Below the pieces are notes generated by a model. The model saw nothing but the letters and a program-made list of their open reading frames with translations. It did not search any database and was not told the origin of the DNA. Source: CAZRUA01 sp964603125 (GTDB lineage: Bacteria > Bacteroidota > Bacteroidia > B-17B0 > Aurantibacillaceae). From it: DNA of 28,709 bases. The number at the start of each line of letters is the position of its first letter. Positions within the stretch are counted from its first letter, which is position 1. Position numbers and translations under genes: made by a program. This document shows positions 1 through 7,458 of the stretch, piece by piece. The stretch is taken from the NCBI GenBank assembly GCA_964603125.1, contig CAZRUA010000042.1:1-28709 (forward strand), given 5' to 3'.

Positions 1-54
1 AATACGAAATAATAAAAATAATCGATGCTATGAAAGCTTTTACGAATTATTTTA

Positions 55-81
55 TTAACACATTTTTGTTGAAAATGTTAA
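55..81. repeat. Interrupted inverted repeat
   Basis: The arms are TTAAC (55-59) plus ATTTT (62-66), and AAAAT (72-76) plus GTTAA (77-81), with two extra bases in the left arm and a short TGTTG-type loop. It could be an operator for a gene beyond the left edge, or a weak hairpin. In such AT-rich DNA chance is also possible. Confidence 0.35.
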
Positions 82-101
82 TAGCGGTTTTGAATGCTTT
101 G

Positions 102-251
102 AAGAAGAAAATAAATTATTTTTTTTGACGAGCTACACAAATTATTTTTCTTATATCCTCTGAAAACCTTTATTCATGATGTTTTCGAGATGTTGTGATT
201 TTTTATAAGAAGAAAAATATTTTTTTCAAAGCTACACAAATATTTTTTATT
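102..251. repeat. Degenerate direct repeat, two copies about 99 bp apart
   Basis: Copy 1 spans about 102-152 and copy 2 about 206-251. Both read AAGAAGAAAA, an A/T tract, GCTACACAAA (132-141 and 231-240, identical over 10 bases), then a T-rich tail. The spacing between the identical cores is 99 bp. A weaker echo of the preceding AATGCTTT word (93-100) occurs near 254-261. The function is unknown. Confidence 0.4.
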
Positions 252-333
252 GCAATGCTTTTCTAAATTTTATTTTGTGAGTTACGTTTTTTTGAAAGAA
301 AAAAAATAAAAAAATTCTTCCTAAAAAGAGTTT

Positions 334-1977
334 TTAATTAAATAAAACATCACAATTCAACTCAATTTCCCATCCCATTAACAACTTAATTGGCTTAGAA
401 AAAACAAAAATGTTTTCAGGCGAGTTTCTTTTTATATAATTGCCAGATGTGAATTTATTGTTTTTGTCATCGTCACTTATTACTCGTAATGTATAAGTGT
501 TAGGTGTTATGTAATTAAAAGTGATATGTTTTGTAGTTTCTAGGTTTGTTTCTTTTGTGTCTGTGTTTACAATGGTTTCGTAACACACCTCATTTTTTAA
601 ATTTAAAAGCTGTATTATAAGATTTTTTTGAGTTGGGAGTTTAAATTCAATGTCTAGCTTACATAGTTCTTCCGTGTTCGGACTTTTAAAGTTAAATATT
701 AATGAATCTTTTATTGAGCAGGAGTTTGAGCTAATACTATTGGGTTTTAGTTTTAATGTGTATTGAGTATTTTCTTTAACTAATTCGTTCAACAGAATTG
801 TGCATGGATAATTCGGATTTAATCTGTTTTCAATTTGTGATGAAACAGTTGGTATCAATTTGTTATTTGCGAATAATTCAAAATTGCTGAGTGGTTTATC
901 TAATATATATGCACTTTCAATACTTAAGTATTTACCTGGAATTAACTTACCCGGATCGGCATATAGTAAAAGGCTTTTGCTAAGCTTTGATTTTTCTATA
1001 TCCTCAATTGTCTTGAATTTATTTTCAAACCATAACTTACCTATTAAATTACTATTTGACAGAATTTCAAACTCTACCGAATCCTTTTTAAACCAATTAC
1101 TGTAATAGTAGTTTAAAGTGTCATTTTCTGGAATTTGATTTTTTGTCTCGTTTCCTACCTTAATGCTTGGTTGGTCAATTTCTTTATTAAAAATAAACCT
1201 AATTAAGCCATGGTATGGTTGTTCAACTTTTTTAATAAAGGTCTTTTGTGGAATTTCGGTAAAAATGGAAGTGTTAAAACTATCATTTTTATTTAATTCA
1301 ATGAATGAATCATTATAAAAACCAATAGCTTCATTTTCATCAAATAGTTTGTTATTGTTTCTATCATCTAATACAAATAGTTTGTATTTAGCTGGTTTAA
1401 TATTTTTTATAGTATAAAATCCTTCTGCATTTGTTTTGGTGAAGTAATTAGGTTGTTCTTTGTAAACGCAACTGTCGTTAAGATTTTCATATAGAAACAC
1501 GGAAATGTCACCGAGGGGTTTTTGAAAAAGGTGATTTTTAATTCGCCCAGATAAAGTTAATGTATCAATATTAATGCCTGTAGAAAAAGTATAAGTGAAA
1601 TTTCTTAACACATTCCCTTCATGGGTATCTACAATAGCATTCCCAAAATTAATGGTATAAGTTGTATTTGCTTTGAGAGATGATTCAAATTTTATTAAAA
1701 GGGATTTCCCGTCAACAGTATAATTGACAAATTGATTTACATTTGGATTGATTGTGATTTGTTTTTGCGCTTCCTTTAATTGTATGTATTCGTCAAAATC
1801 AATCTGAATGGTTTTCCCATTAAAATTAGTGCTTTTTTCAGCGGGACTAAAACTAATTGGTTTTGGAGGTAAAATATCTTTATCTCCACCAGTTAGCGGA
1901 ATAATTTGTGCGCAACTAAAAAGCAGTATGCTAATTGTTACTATATATATATATGTATGAAATTTTTTTTGAAACAT
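334..1977 (-). CDS. Ig-like (SbsA/Big_5-type) domain lipoprotein
   Basis: A 547-residue predicted lipoprotein. A basic N-terminus and hydrophobic stretch lead to Cys22 in a lipobox (LLFSC), followed by a GGDKDILPP segment, a hallmark of a Bacteroidota lipoprotein family with an SbsA-type Ig domain (about residues 36-135). Residues about 140-225 resemble a prealbumin-like/carboxypeptidase-regulatory beta sandwich (SGRI...FYTIKNIKPAKYKLFVLDD). The rest is beta-rich and unassigned. It should be anchored in the periplasm or outer membrane; its precise role is unknown. The ATG (1977) abuts the stop of msrC (1978) with no gap, so co-transcription is very likely. No enzyme motif was seen. Confidence 0.85.
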   Translation of the reverse strand: MFQKKFHTYIYIVTISILLFSCAQIIPLTGGDKDILPPKPISFSPAEKSTNFNGKTIQIDFDEYIQLKEAQKQITINPNVNQFVNYTVDGKSLLIKFESSLKANTTYTINFGNAIVDTHEGNVLRNFTYTFSTGINIDTLTLSGRIKNHLFQKPLGDISVFLYENLNDSCVYKEQPNYFTKTNAEGFYTIKNIKPAKYKLFVLDDRNNNKLFDENEAIGFYNDSFIELNKNDSFNTSIFTEIPQKTFIKKVEQPYHGLIRFIFNKEIDQPSIKVGNETKNQIPENDTLNYYYSNWFKKDSVEFEILSNSNLIGKLWFENKFKTIEDIEKSKLSKSLLLYADPGKLIPGKYLSIESAYILDKPLSNFELFANNKLIPTVSSQIENRLNPNYPCTILLNELVKENTQYTLKLKPNSISSNSCSIKDSLIFNFKSPNTEELCKLDIEFKLPTQKNLIIQLLNLKNEVCYETIVNTDTKETNLETTKHITFNYITPNTYTLRVISDDDKNNKFTSGNYIKRNSPENIFVFSKPIKLLMGWEIELNCDVLFN

Positions 1978-2472
1978 TTAGTTGTTCTCAGCAAAGCATT
2001 TTTCTACAACCGAAATTAATTGTAGTAAATGCAGTTTGTCGGTTTCATCAAATGTACTGTATTTGTCGTCATCTATGTCTAAAACAGCAATAACTTGTTG
2101 GCTAGAATTGAAGATGGGTAAAACTATTTCTGATTTTGAGGCTGAACTGCAGGCAATGTGCCCTGGAAAGGTGTCAACATCTTCTACAATAATGGTTTCT
2201 TTTTTTAGCCATGAAGTTCCACAAACTCCTTTTCCTAGGTTAATTCGTGTACAAGCAATTGTTCCTTGAAAAGGACCAAGAACTAATTGTTCATTTTTAA
2301 CAATGTAAAAGCCAACCCAATAAAAACCCATTCCTTGTTTTATTGCGGAGCAAATGTTAGATAAATTTGCTATTAAATCATTTTCACCTTCAACTAATGC
2401 TTTTATTTGAGGAATTAGCGAATTATATTTTTCAGTTTTTGAATTTCCTTCTATTATTAATGATTCAGCCAT
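1978..2472 (-). CDS. msrC: GAF-domain free methionine-(R)-sulfoxide reductase
   Basis: A 164-residue single GAF domain. Three cysteines sit at C74 (GTIACTRI), C84 (GKGVCGTSW) and C108 (HIACSS). Their spacing of 10 and 24 is the same as in E. coli fRMsr (C84, C94, C118), and the surrounding motifs YWVGFY and LDIDDD also fit. The family reduces free methionine-(R)-sulfoxide in the cytosol with thioredoxin. The gene starts 21 bp after the uvrC stop and runs straight into the lipoprotein gene, so it is the middle member of a three-gene unit. The full length and all three cysteines suggest an active enzyme. Confidence 0.93.
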   Translation of the reverse strand: MAESLIIEGNSKTEKYNSLIPQIKALVEGENDLIANLSNICSAIKQGMGFYWVGFYIVKNEQLVLGPFQGTIACTRINLGKGVCGTSWLKKETIIVEDVDTFPGHIACSSASKSEIVLPIFNSSQQVIAVLDIDDDKYSTFDETDKLHLLQLISVVEKCFAENN

Positions 2473-2493
2473 AATTACAAAGTTAAGCTTTTT

Positions 2494-4296
2494 TTATTTG
2501 TGAAAGTAATTGTAAACTAAAGTGGCTTTTGATAAACCAATTGCTGAACCTAATTCTTCAAGAGTACATTCTTTTATTTGTGCTACAGATTTAAACTCAT
2601 CTAAAAGTTTTTTCGCACTTATTTCGCTTATGCCTTTTATTGTTTCCAGTTCACTTGTAAATGTTTCTCTGCTGCGTTTGCTTCGGTGATGTGTAATACC
2701 AAATCGATGAGCTTCATCTCTAATTTGTTGTATAATTCTTAAGGTTTCTGATTTCTTATCTAAATATAAAGGTAAATTGTCTCCAGGGAAATAAATTTCT
2801 TCTAAGCGTTTGGCTATACCTATTACTGCAACTTTTCCGTATAAATCTAGTTTTTTCAAACTTTCAATCGCACTTGATAATTGCCCTTTTCCACCGTCTA
2901 TAACTATTAGTTGAGGCATGTCTAAATTTTCGTCAAGTACTCTTTTATATCTTCGGTAAATCACTTCTTCCATACTTGCAAAGTCATTGGGGCCTTCAAC
3001 TGTTTTTATATTAAAATGTCGGTATTCTTTTTTTGCTGGTTTAGCGTTAATAAAAACAGTCATAGCACTTACTGGATATGCGCCCTGTATATTACTATTA
3101 TCAAAACATTCTATGCGAGTTGGTTCAACAGTCAGACGTAAATCTTTACGCATTGTTTCCAAAATACGTTTGGTGTGCCTTTCTGGATCCACCAAAGCAA
3201 TTTGTCGTTCGCGCTCAAACTTGTAATTTTTTGCATTTCTTAAAGAAAGTTCTAATAAATGTTTTTTATCTCCAATTTTAGGAACAATTACTTTTGCATC
3301 GGGAAATTCAAAATTAATTTCAAATGGTAATATAATTTCATTTGAATGTGATTGGAACCTATTTCTTAATTCGTGAATAGCAAATATCATTAGTTCTTCA
3401 TCTGTTTCGGCCAATTTCTTTTTCATTTCAATGGTATGTCCCTGAACAATTGCCCCATTCATAACTTTGAAATAGTTTACATAGGCATGATTTTCATCCG
3501 AAATGAGTGTAAATACATCAATATTTGAAACACTTGCACTAACTATAGTTGATTTACTTTGGTAGGTTTCTAAAGTTTCAATTTTATCTTTTAGCAATTG
3601 AGCTTTCTCAAACTCCAAGTCTTCAGCATATTGACGCATTTGCTGTTTCATTTCTTTAATTGCATTTGAAAAATTACCGCGCAATAAACTTTTTATTTGC
3701 TGAATATTGTTTTCATATTCCTTCAAATCTTGTTTTCCTACACATGGAGCTTTGCATTTTCCGATATGAAAATCCAAACATTCTCTAAATTTTCTTTTTT
3801 TAATATTCTCATCACTCAAATCAAAACTACAGGTTCTTAAAGGATAAAGTTGCTTCACCATATCCAATAATGTGTGCATTAACTTACCTGAGCCATAAGG
3901 ACCAAAATATTCTGACCCATCTTTAATAACTCTTCTGGTAGAAAACACTCTTGGAAATCTTTCACCTTTTACACAAATCCAAGGGTAAGTTTTGTCATCC
4001 TTTAATAATATATTATAGCGCGGCTGATATTTCTTGATTAGATTGTTTTCTAAGAGAAGGGCATCAAGCTCTGTTTCAACAACAATGGTTTTTATATCGG
4101 CAATTTTTTTTACCAATACCATTGTTTTTCCACTGTCCAAATGTTCTTTATTAAAATAGGAGGAAACTCTTTTCTTTAGATTCTTTGCCTTGCCTACATA
4201 TAATATTTTACCATCACTGTCATAATATTGGTAAACACCCGGACTATCGGGCATTATTTTTATGAGCGTTTGAATATGTTCTGATTGTGATGACAA
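2494..4296 (-). CDS. uvrC: UvrABC excinuclease subunit C, TTG start
   Basis: A 600-residue UvrC of ordinary length. It makes both incisions in nucleotide excision repair. Visible domains: GIY-YIG nuclease (about 18-95, GVYQYYDSDG...YVGKAKNLKKR); four cysteines C156, C173, C181, C185, the last three with the 8 and 4 spacing of the known Fe-S ligands; UVR motif (about 212-246); RNase H-like 3' nuclease with D399 (FDNSN), D467 (VIDGGKGQ) and H530 (DEAHRFGI); and C-terminal tandem HhH (about 550-600). The start codon is TTG (4294-4296). An in-frame TGA lies 6 bp upstream, and the next ATG (residue 15) would cut into the conserved N-terminus (SEHIQ...PDSPGVYQYY), so TTG is preferred. Confidence 0.97.
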   Translation of the reverse strand: MSSQSEHIQTLIKIMPDSPGVYQYYDSDGKILYVGKAKNLKKRVSSYFNKEHLDSGKTMVLVKKIADIKTIVVETELDALLLENNLIKKYQPRYNILLKDDKTYPWICVKGERFPRVFSTRRVIKDGSEYFGPYGSGKLMHTLLDMVKQLYPLRTCSFDLSDENIKKRKFRECLDFHIGKCKAPCVGKQDLKEYENNIQQIKSLLRGNFSNAIKEMKQQMRQYAEDLEFEKAQLLKDKIETLETYQSKSTIVSASVSNIDVFTLISDENHAYVNYFKVMNGAIVQGHTIEMKKKLAETDEELMIFAIHELRNRFQSHSNEIILPFEINFEFPDAKVIVPKIGDKKHLLELSLRNAKNYKFERERQIALVDPERHTKRILETMRKDLRLTVEPTRIECFDNSNIQGAYPVSAMTVFINAKPAKKEYRHFNIKTVEGPNDFASMEEVIYRRYKRVLDENLDMPQLIVIDGGKGQLSSAIESLKKLDLYGKVAVIGIAKRLEEIYFPGDNLPLYLDKKSETLRIIQQIRDEAHRFGITHHRSKRSRETFTSELETIKGISEISAKKLLDEFKSVAQIKECTLEELGSAIGLSKATLVYNYFHK

Positions 4297-4302
4297 GATT
4301 CA

Positions 4303-4320
4303 CAAAAATAAGTATTTTTA
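4303..4320. promoter_or_regulatory. Overlapping divergent promoters for uvrC and glycosyltransferase
   Basis: The 30 bp between the divergent starts holds the 16-bp palindrome AAAAATAAGTATTTTT (4304-4319; two-base AG centre). On the minus strand TATTTTTG (4310-4303) matches the Bacteroidota -7 consensus TAnnTTTG and ends 6 nt before the uvrC TTG. On the plus strand TATTTTTA (4313-4320) matches 7 of 8 and ends 6 nt before the glycosyltransferase ATG. Both mRNAs may be leaderless or nearly so. No well-spaced -33 TTG was found for either, so confidence is moderate. Confidence 0.45.
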
Positions 4321-4326
4321 CAGTGC

Positions 4327-5385
4327 ATGACTAATATTAAAAGTAAGAGGGTATTAATTTCTCCGCTCGATTGGGGACTTGGTCATGCAACAAGATGTAT
4401 TCCTATTATTCATGAGCTAATACAGCAAAACTATTTGGTGGTTTTGGCTATTCCTAAAAGTATACGATTTGTTTGGGAGAGTGAGTTTCCTAATCAAACT
4501 ATTATCGATGCGCCTGCTTATAATATTAGTTATGCAAAGCATGAACAACTTTGGTTTAAGATGCTTTTGAGCTCGAGAAGAATTTTAAATACTATTAAGC
4601 AGGAACAAAAGTGGTTAGAAGAAATAGTTAGTCAATATAAAATTGATATTGTAATTAGCGACAATCGATTTGGGTTAAGTACATCAAAATGTAAATGCGT
4701 TTATATAACTCATCAATTAAAAATTAAGGCTCCTTTTTTTACTAGCTTTATTAATAAGATGCATTTGAGTTATATTGAAAGGTTTGATGAGTGCTGGATT
4801 CCTGATAATTTGCAAAGCGAGTTAAGCGGTGAATTAACAAAGGGAACTATTCTAAATATTAAAAATAGATTTGTTGGAGTCTTATCAGGACTTAAAGAGC
4901 CAAGTGCAGTTAAAAATATAAAATATGATTTTGCCTTGTTATTAAGCGGACCAGAGCCGCAGCGAAGTATTTTGGAAAAAAAATTATTGCAAGTTGTAAC
5001 TAAAAGTAAAAAGCGCATTATATTAATTAGAGGAAGGAAAAGTGATGGGCAGGCTTTGTTGGATATTCCCGAACGATGTGATGTGTTAGATTATGCTAAT
5101 AGATTGGACTTGCAGCAGATTTTGGAAGAGACCGATGTGGTAGTGTGTCGTTCGGGATATTCAACAATTATGGATTTGAGTGCTTTAGGTAAGAAAGTAT
5201 TTTTTATTCCAACCCCCGGACAATTAGAACAAGAGTATTTGGCAGAGTATTTATTTAAAACCTACCAAATTGATTATTGTAAGCAAAGTGAAATTAATGA
5301 TTCTATTTTTTTTAAAAGTAAATATTCACAGTTGCCAACTAGTACTGGAAACTTACTTTTAAAAGAAGCGATTAGTAGTTTATAA
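4327..5385 (+). CDS. Glycosyltransferase (GT-B, GT28/MurG-like)
   Basis: A 352-residue protein with a GT-B layout: an N-terminal Rossmann-like start containing the loop DWGLGHATR (about 15-23), and a C-terminal half with the nucleotide-sugar site pattern CRSGYSTIMDL...FIPTPGQLEQEYLA, typical of GT28 C-terminal/MurG-like enzymes. It probably transfers a sugar to a lipid or envelope acceptor at the inner face of the membrane; donor and acceptor cannot be read from sequence. There is no signal peptide or membrane helix. It is a single gene, divergent from uvrC, ending at a strong terminator. It is too short and divergent to be MurG itself. Confidence 0.8.
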   Translation: MTNIKSKRVLISPLDWGLGHATRCIPIIHELIQQNYLVVLAIPKSIRFVWESEFPNQTIIDAPAYNISYAKHEQLWFKMLLSSRRILNTIKQEQKWLEEIVSQYKIDIVISDNRFGLSTSKCKCVYITHQLKIKAPFFTSFINKMHLSYIERFDECWIPDNLQSELSGELTKGTILNIKNRFVGVLSGLKEPSAVKNIKYDFALLLSGPEPQRSILEKKLLQVVTKSKKRIILIRGRKSDGQALLDIPERCDVLDYANRLDLQQILEETDVVVCRSGYSTIMDLSALGKKVFFIPTPGQLEQEYLAEYLFKTYQIDYCKQSEINDSIFFKSKYSQLPTSTGNLLLKEAISSL

Positions 5386-5410
5386 AAAATCCCGCACAAG
5401 GCGGGATTTT
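5386..5410. terminator. Bidirectional rho-independent terminator
   Basis: AAAATCCCGC (5386-5395), loop ACAAG, then GCGGGATTTT (5401-5410): a perfect 10-bp stem with GC core and A/T tracts on both sides. It lies directly after the glycosyltransferase stop and directly downstream of the minus-strand SnoaL-like gene, so it serves both. Confidence 0.92.
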
Positions 5411-5416
5411 GTTTTT

Positions 5417-5770
5417 CTATTTATGGTAGAATTTTTCTTTGTGAACGAAATCACCTTTCCATTGTTGAACTGCAACTTGTTCCATTTTAATACGAGTACC
5501 ATCTGCAAATGTAATATCCATCCAGCTTTCAACAGCTGTGATTCCATTTTCCTCGTCAGATGTAATAGAATCAACTCCACCACCGTGAACTTCTTTTACC
5601 GATGAAACAAATTTTTTCTCATACTCACGGTTAGCATCTTTACCAACGCGTGGAGCTTCTCCAAGTTCTTGCATTGTTACATCTTCAGCATAATATTTTT
5701 CAAATGCATCTAAAATTTGACCTGCACCAACCATTTGGTATAATGCGCCCGCTTTTTCTTTGTAAGTCAT
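5417..5770 (-). CDS. SnoaL-like / NTF2-fold protein
   Basis: 117 residues, cytosolic, with the cone-shaped NTF2/SnoaL-like pattern: N-terminal helix, YYAEDVTMQE, GKDANREYEKKF, then strands ITAVESWMDITFADGTRIKMEQVAVQQWKGDFVHKEKF. Members are small enzymes or ligand-binding proteins, and no catalytic role can be assigned here. It is transcribed alone toward the bidirectional terminator and has a good Bacteroidota-type promoter upstream. The pairing with a divergent truncated haemoglobin gene is notable but does not by itself define a function. Confidence 0.82.
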   Translation of the reverse strand: MTYKEKAGALYQMVGAGQILDAFEKYYAEDVTMQELGEAPRVGKDANREYEKKFVSSVKEVHGGGVDSITSDEENGITAVESWMDITFADGTRIKMEQVAVQQWKGDFVHKEKFYHK

Positions 5771-5798
5771 GTTTAATAATTTAAATTGTTTGTATATA

Positions 5799-5832
5799 CA
5801 AATATATTAATTATGATTCATATCAACGCAAA
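5799..5832 (-). promoter_or_regulatory. Promoter of the SnoaL-like gene
   Basis: On the minus strand, TATATTTG (5806-5799) matches TAnnTTTG exactly. Upstream are TTG (5826-5824, 17-nt spacer) and TTTG (5832-5829, 22-nt spacer), either of which fits the -33 element. The predicted leader is about 20-25 nt. Confidence 0.6.
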
Positions 5833-5836
5833 CAAA

Positions 5837-5868
5837 TTGATAAATAATAGTTAAAAAAACTAACTTTG
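5837..5868 (+). promoter_or_regulatory. Promoter of truncated haemoglobin gene; decides the start codon
   Basis: TTG (5837-5839), 21-nt spacer, TAACTTTG (5861-5868), an exact TAnnTTTG match. The ATG at 5875 begins 6 nt further on, where transcription should start, so the mRNA is predicted to be leaderless. A TTG at 5866 that opens the same frame lies inside the -7 element and therefore should not be in the mRNA. Confidence 0.6.
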
Positions 5869-5874
5869 CTAGAT

Positions 5875-6228
5875 ATGGCTAAACCGATAGAAAATAAGCA
5901 AGATGTAGAGTTTTTGGTAAGGGATTTTTACGGAAAAGTATTAATGGATGAACAAATTAAACATCATTTTGCACACATAGATTTTGAAGCACATATGCCT
6001 AGAATGGTAGCGTTTTGGAGTTTTATACTTTTAGATGAGGATGGGTATAAGGGAAATGTTTTTGACAAACATGTTCCTTTAAATTTAAACGAAAATGATT
6101 TTTTGCGTTGGATGCTACATTTCAAGGAAACGATAAAAAATAACTTTGTTGGTGAGAAAGCAGATTTAGCTTTGCAGAGAGCTGAGATTTTATCTCTAAC
6201 GTTTCAAGCTAAGTTGATAAAAAAGTAA
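5875..6228 (+). CDS. Group III truncated haemoglobin
   Basis: 117 residues from ATG 5875. The group III pattern is clear: DFYGKVLMDEQI, HFAHIDFEAHMPRMVAFWSF, YKGNVFDKHVPL, NDFLRWMLHFKETI, FVGEKADLALQRAEILS. Tyr19 is the likely B10 distal residue and His66 the likely proximal haem ligand, by analogy with Campylobacter Ctb. The family binds O2/NO in the cytosol, with peroxidase or NO/oxygen buffering roles proposed. The frame opens with a TTG at 5866, but that codon lies in the promoter, so ATG is chosen. It converges on the SiaB-family gene with 5 bp between stops and no hairpin. Confidence 0.93.
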   Translation: MAKPIENKQDVEFLVRDFYGKVLMDEQIKHHFAHIDFEAHMPRMVAFWSFILLDEDGYKGNVFDKHVPLNLNENDFLRWMLHFKETIKNNFVGEKADLALQRAEILSLTFQAKLIKK

Positions 6229-6233
6229 TTGAT

Positions 6234-6809
6234 TTATTCTAAACTTACTACAGAAGTTAATTCGAAAAGCGTGTAGTCATCATTAATTTGAAGAAACTCA
6301 CCTTTTAATTTATTGCCTGATTTCATGGCTATTGTTATGAATCCTAAGCCTGCGCCACCTTTTTCACTGATGGTGTTATTTTCTAGATGATCCATATAAA
6401 ACTGTTTTAAAGCAGCAGCGTCTTCAAAAGAGTTAATGATTTCAATTTGTTTTTTTAATCCTTCAACTCCGCTATTTTTAACAAGATTAGCCGAAATAAT
6501 TTCAACATTCGCACTATTTTTATTTAAAATAAAATAGTTTACTTGTTTACCTTGAGCATTTTTATGTCCGTGGATTAACATATTTTGCAAGGTTTCTACA
6601 CTGATGAAGAAAATCTTACGCATTGGTGATTTTCCAACACCGTTTTCTATAATAGCTGTTTCAACTTCTGATTCAATTTTTGATATTACATCAGAAGATA
6701 ACTCGCCTGTATGATTTGTCAGAATAGTGTGGTCGGGCGCAATATTCGTTATTAAATCATTAAAACGATTTTGAAAAAATTCTTGTTCTATGTTAGTGTT
6801 GTTACTCAC
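6234..6809 (-). CDS. SiaB-family (DUF6272) histidine-kinase-like ATPase, GTG start
   Basis: A 191-residue single-domain GHKL-type ATPase. An N-box-like motif (VETLQNMLIHG, 71-81; E72, N76, H80) and a G-box (KGGAGLGF, 150-157) match SiaB-type proteins, which in Pseudomonas regulate a SiaC anti-anti-sigma-like partner by phosphorylation. No SiaA/SiaC partner is present in this window. The start is GTG (6809-6807), since the in-frame stop immediately upstream is the TAA of the preceding kinase gene and no ATG exists before residue 63. It lies 6 bp after the deoxynucleoside kinase stop, so both are probably on one mRNA. Cytosolic; no membrane segment. Confidence 0.85.
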   Translation of the reverse strand: MSNNTNIEQEFFQNRFNDLITNIAPDHTILTNHTGELSSDVISKIESEVETAIIENGVGKSPMRKIFFISVETLQNMLIHGHKNAQGKQVNYFILNKNSANVEIISANLVKNSGVEGLKKQIEIINSFEDAAALKQFYMDHLENNTISEKGGAGLGFITIAMKSGNKLKGEFLQINDDYTLFELTSVVSLE

Positions 6810-6815
6810 AAATAT

Positions 6816-7430
6816 TTAAAACAAACCATTTATTTCTGCGTCAATTTGACGTATAATTTTACCTAAATCTTCTGGATTATCTTGAAAGCCATTATCATCA
6901 ACATCAACAATAATCATCTTACCACTTTCGTAAGTAGAAATCCAAGCTTCGTATCTTTCGTTTAATCTTTTTAAATAATCTAATCTAATTGCATTTTCAT
7001 AATCACGTCCACGCTTTTGTATTTGACGAACTAAAGTTGGAACCGAAGCTCTTAAATAAATCATTAAATCAGGAGCCTTAACTAAGCTTTCCATTAATTT
7101 AAAAAGAGTAAAATAATTTTCAAAATCACGCGTGGTCATTAAGCCCATTGCGTGTAAGTTAGGAGCAAAAATATAAGCATCTTCATAAATTGTTCTATCC
7201 TGAACAACTGTTTTAGCTCCTTTACGTATATCTAAAATTTGATTGAAACGGCTATTTAAAAAGTAAACTTGTAAGTTAAATGACCAACGCTGCATATCTT
7301 CATAAAAATCATTTAAGTATGGATTGTCGTCGGCATCTTCAAAATGAGCCTGCCACTTATAGTGTTTTGATAGAAGTGATGTTAATGTTGTTTTCCCGGA
7401 TCCAATATTTCCGGCAATAGCTATGTGCAT
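6816..7430 (-). CDS. Deoxynucleoside kinase
   Basis: 204 residues of the dNK/dCK/dGK family, which phosphorylates deoxynucleosides for dNTP salvage. Seen: P-loop GNIGSGKTT (7-15), acidic substrate segment FEDADDNPYL (30-39), RWSFNLQVYFLNSRF (48-62), DRTIYED (78-84) and arginine-rich LID QKRGR (138-142). Length is normal. Substrate preference (dA/dG against dC/T) cannot be read reliably. First gene of a two-gene unit with the SiaB-family gene, with a palindrome-bearing promoter upstream. Confidence 0.93.
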   Translation of the reverse strand: MHIAIAGNIGSGKTTLTSLLSKHYKWQAHFEDADDNPYLNDFYEDMQRWSFNLQVYFLNSRFNQILDIRKGAKTVVQDRTIYEDAYIFAPNLHAMGLMTTRDFENYFTLFKLMESLVKAPDLMIYLRASVPTLVRQIQKRGRDYENAIRLDYLKRLNERYEAWISTYESGKMIIVDVDDNGFQDNPEDLGKIIRQIDAEINGLF

Positions 7431-7458
7431 AAACTTTTTAGTCTAAATAATAATTCAA

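Larger units (their letters stand above)
1..333. other. AT-rich gene-free stretch at left edge
   Basis: No convincing gene is seen. The stretch is rich in T and A runs and contains an interrupted inverted repeat at 55-81 and a degenerate direct repeat (about 102-152 and 206-251), listed separately. The only start-to-stop frame of note, 30-128 on the plus strand, would give a 32-residue hydrophobic/basic peptide and has no supporting context. It lies downstream of the minus-strand lipoprotein gene, so part of it should act as that unit's 3' end, but no GC-rich terminator hairpin is visible. Confidence 0.6.

Noticed and set aside
30..128. Small plus-strand frame of 32 residues
   Set aside because: Low-complexity, AT-driven, no neighbour or promoter supports it, and it overlaps the inverted repeat.
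860..1105. Opposite-strand open frame inside the lipoprotein gene, and similar frames inside uvrC, the T9SS gene, alpha-2-macroglobulin and tsp
   Set aside because: These are shadows of strong coding frames with no recognisable domains, promoters or sensible starts.
5866..5874. TTG start for the truncated haemoglobin gene
   Set aside because: The codon lies within the exact -7 element TAACTTTG, and the ATG at 5875 gives the usual group III globin N-terminus.
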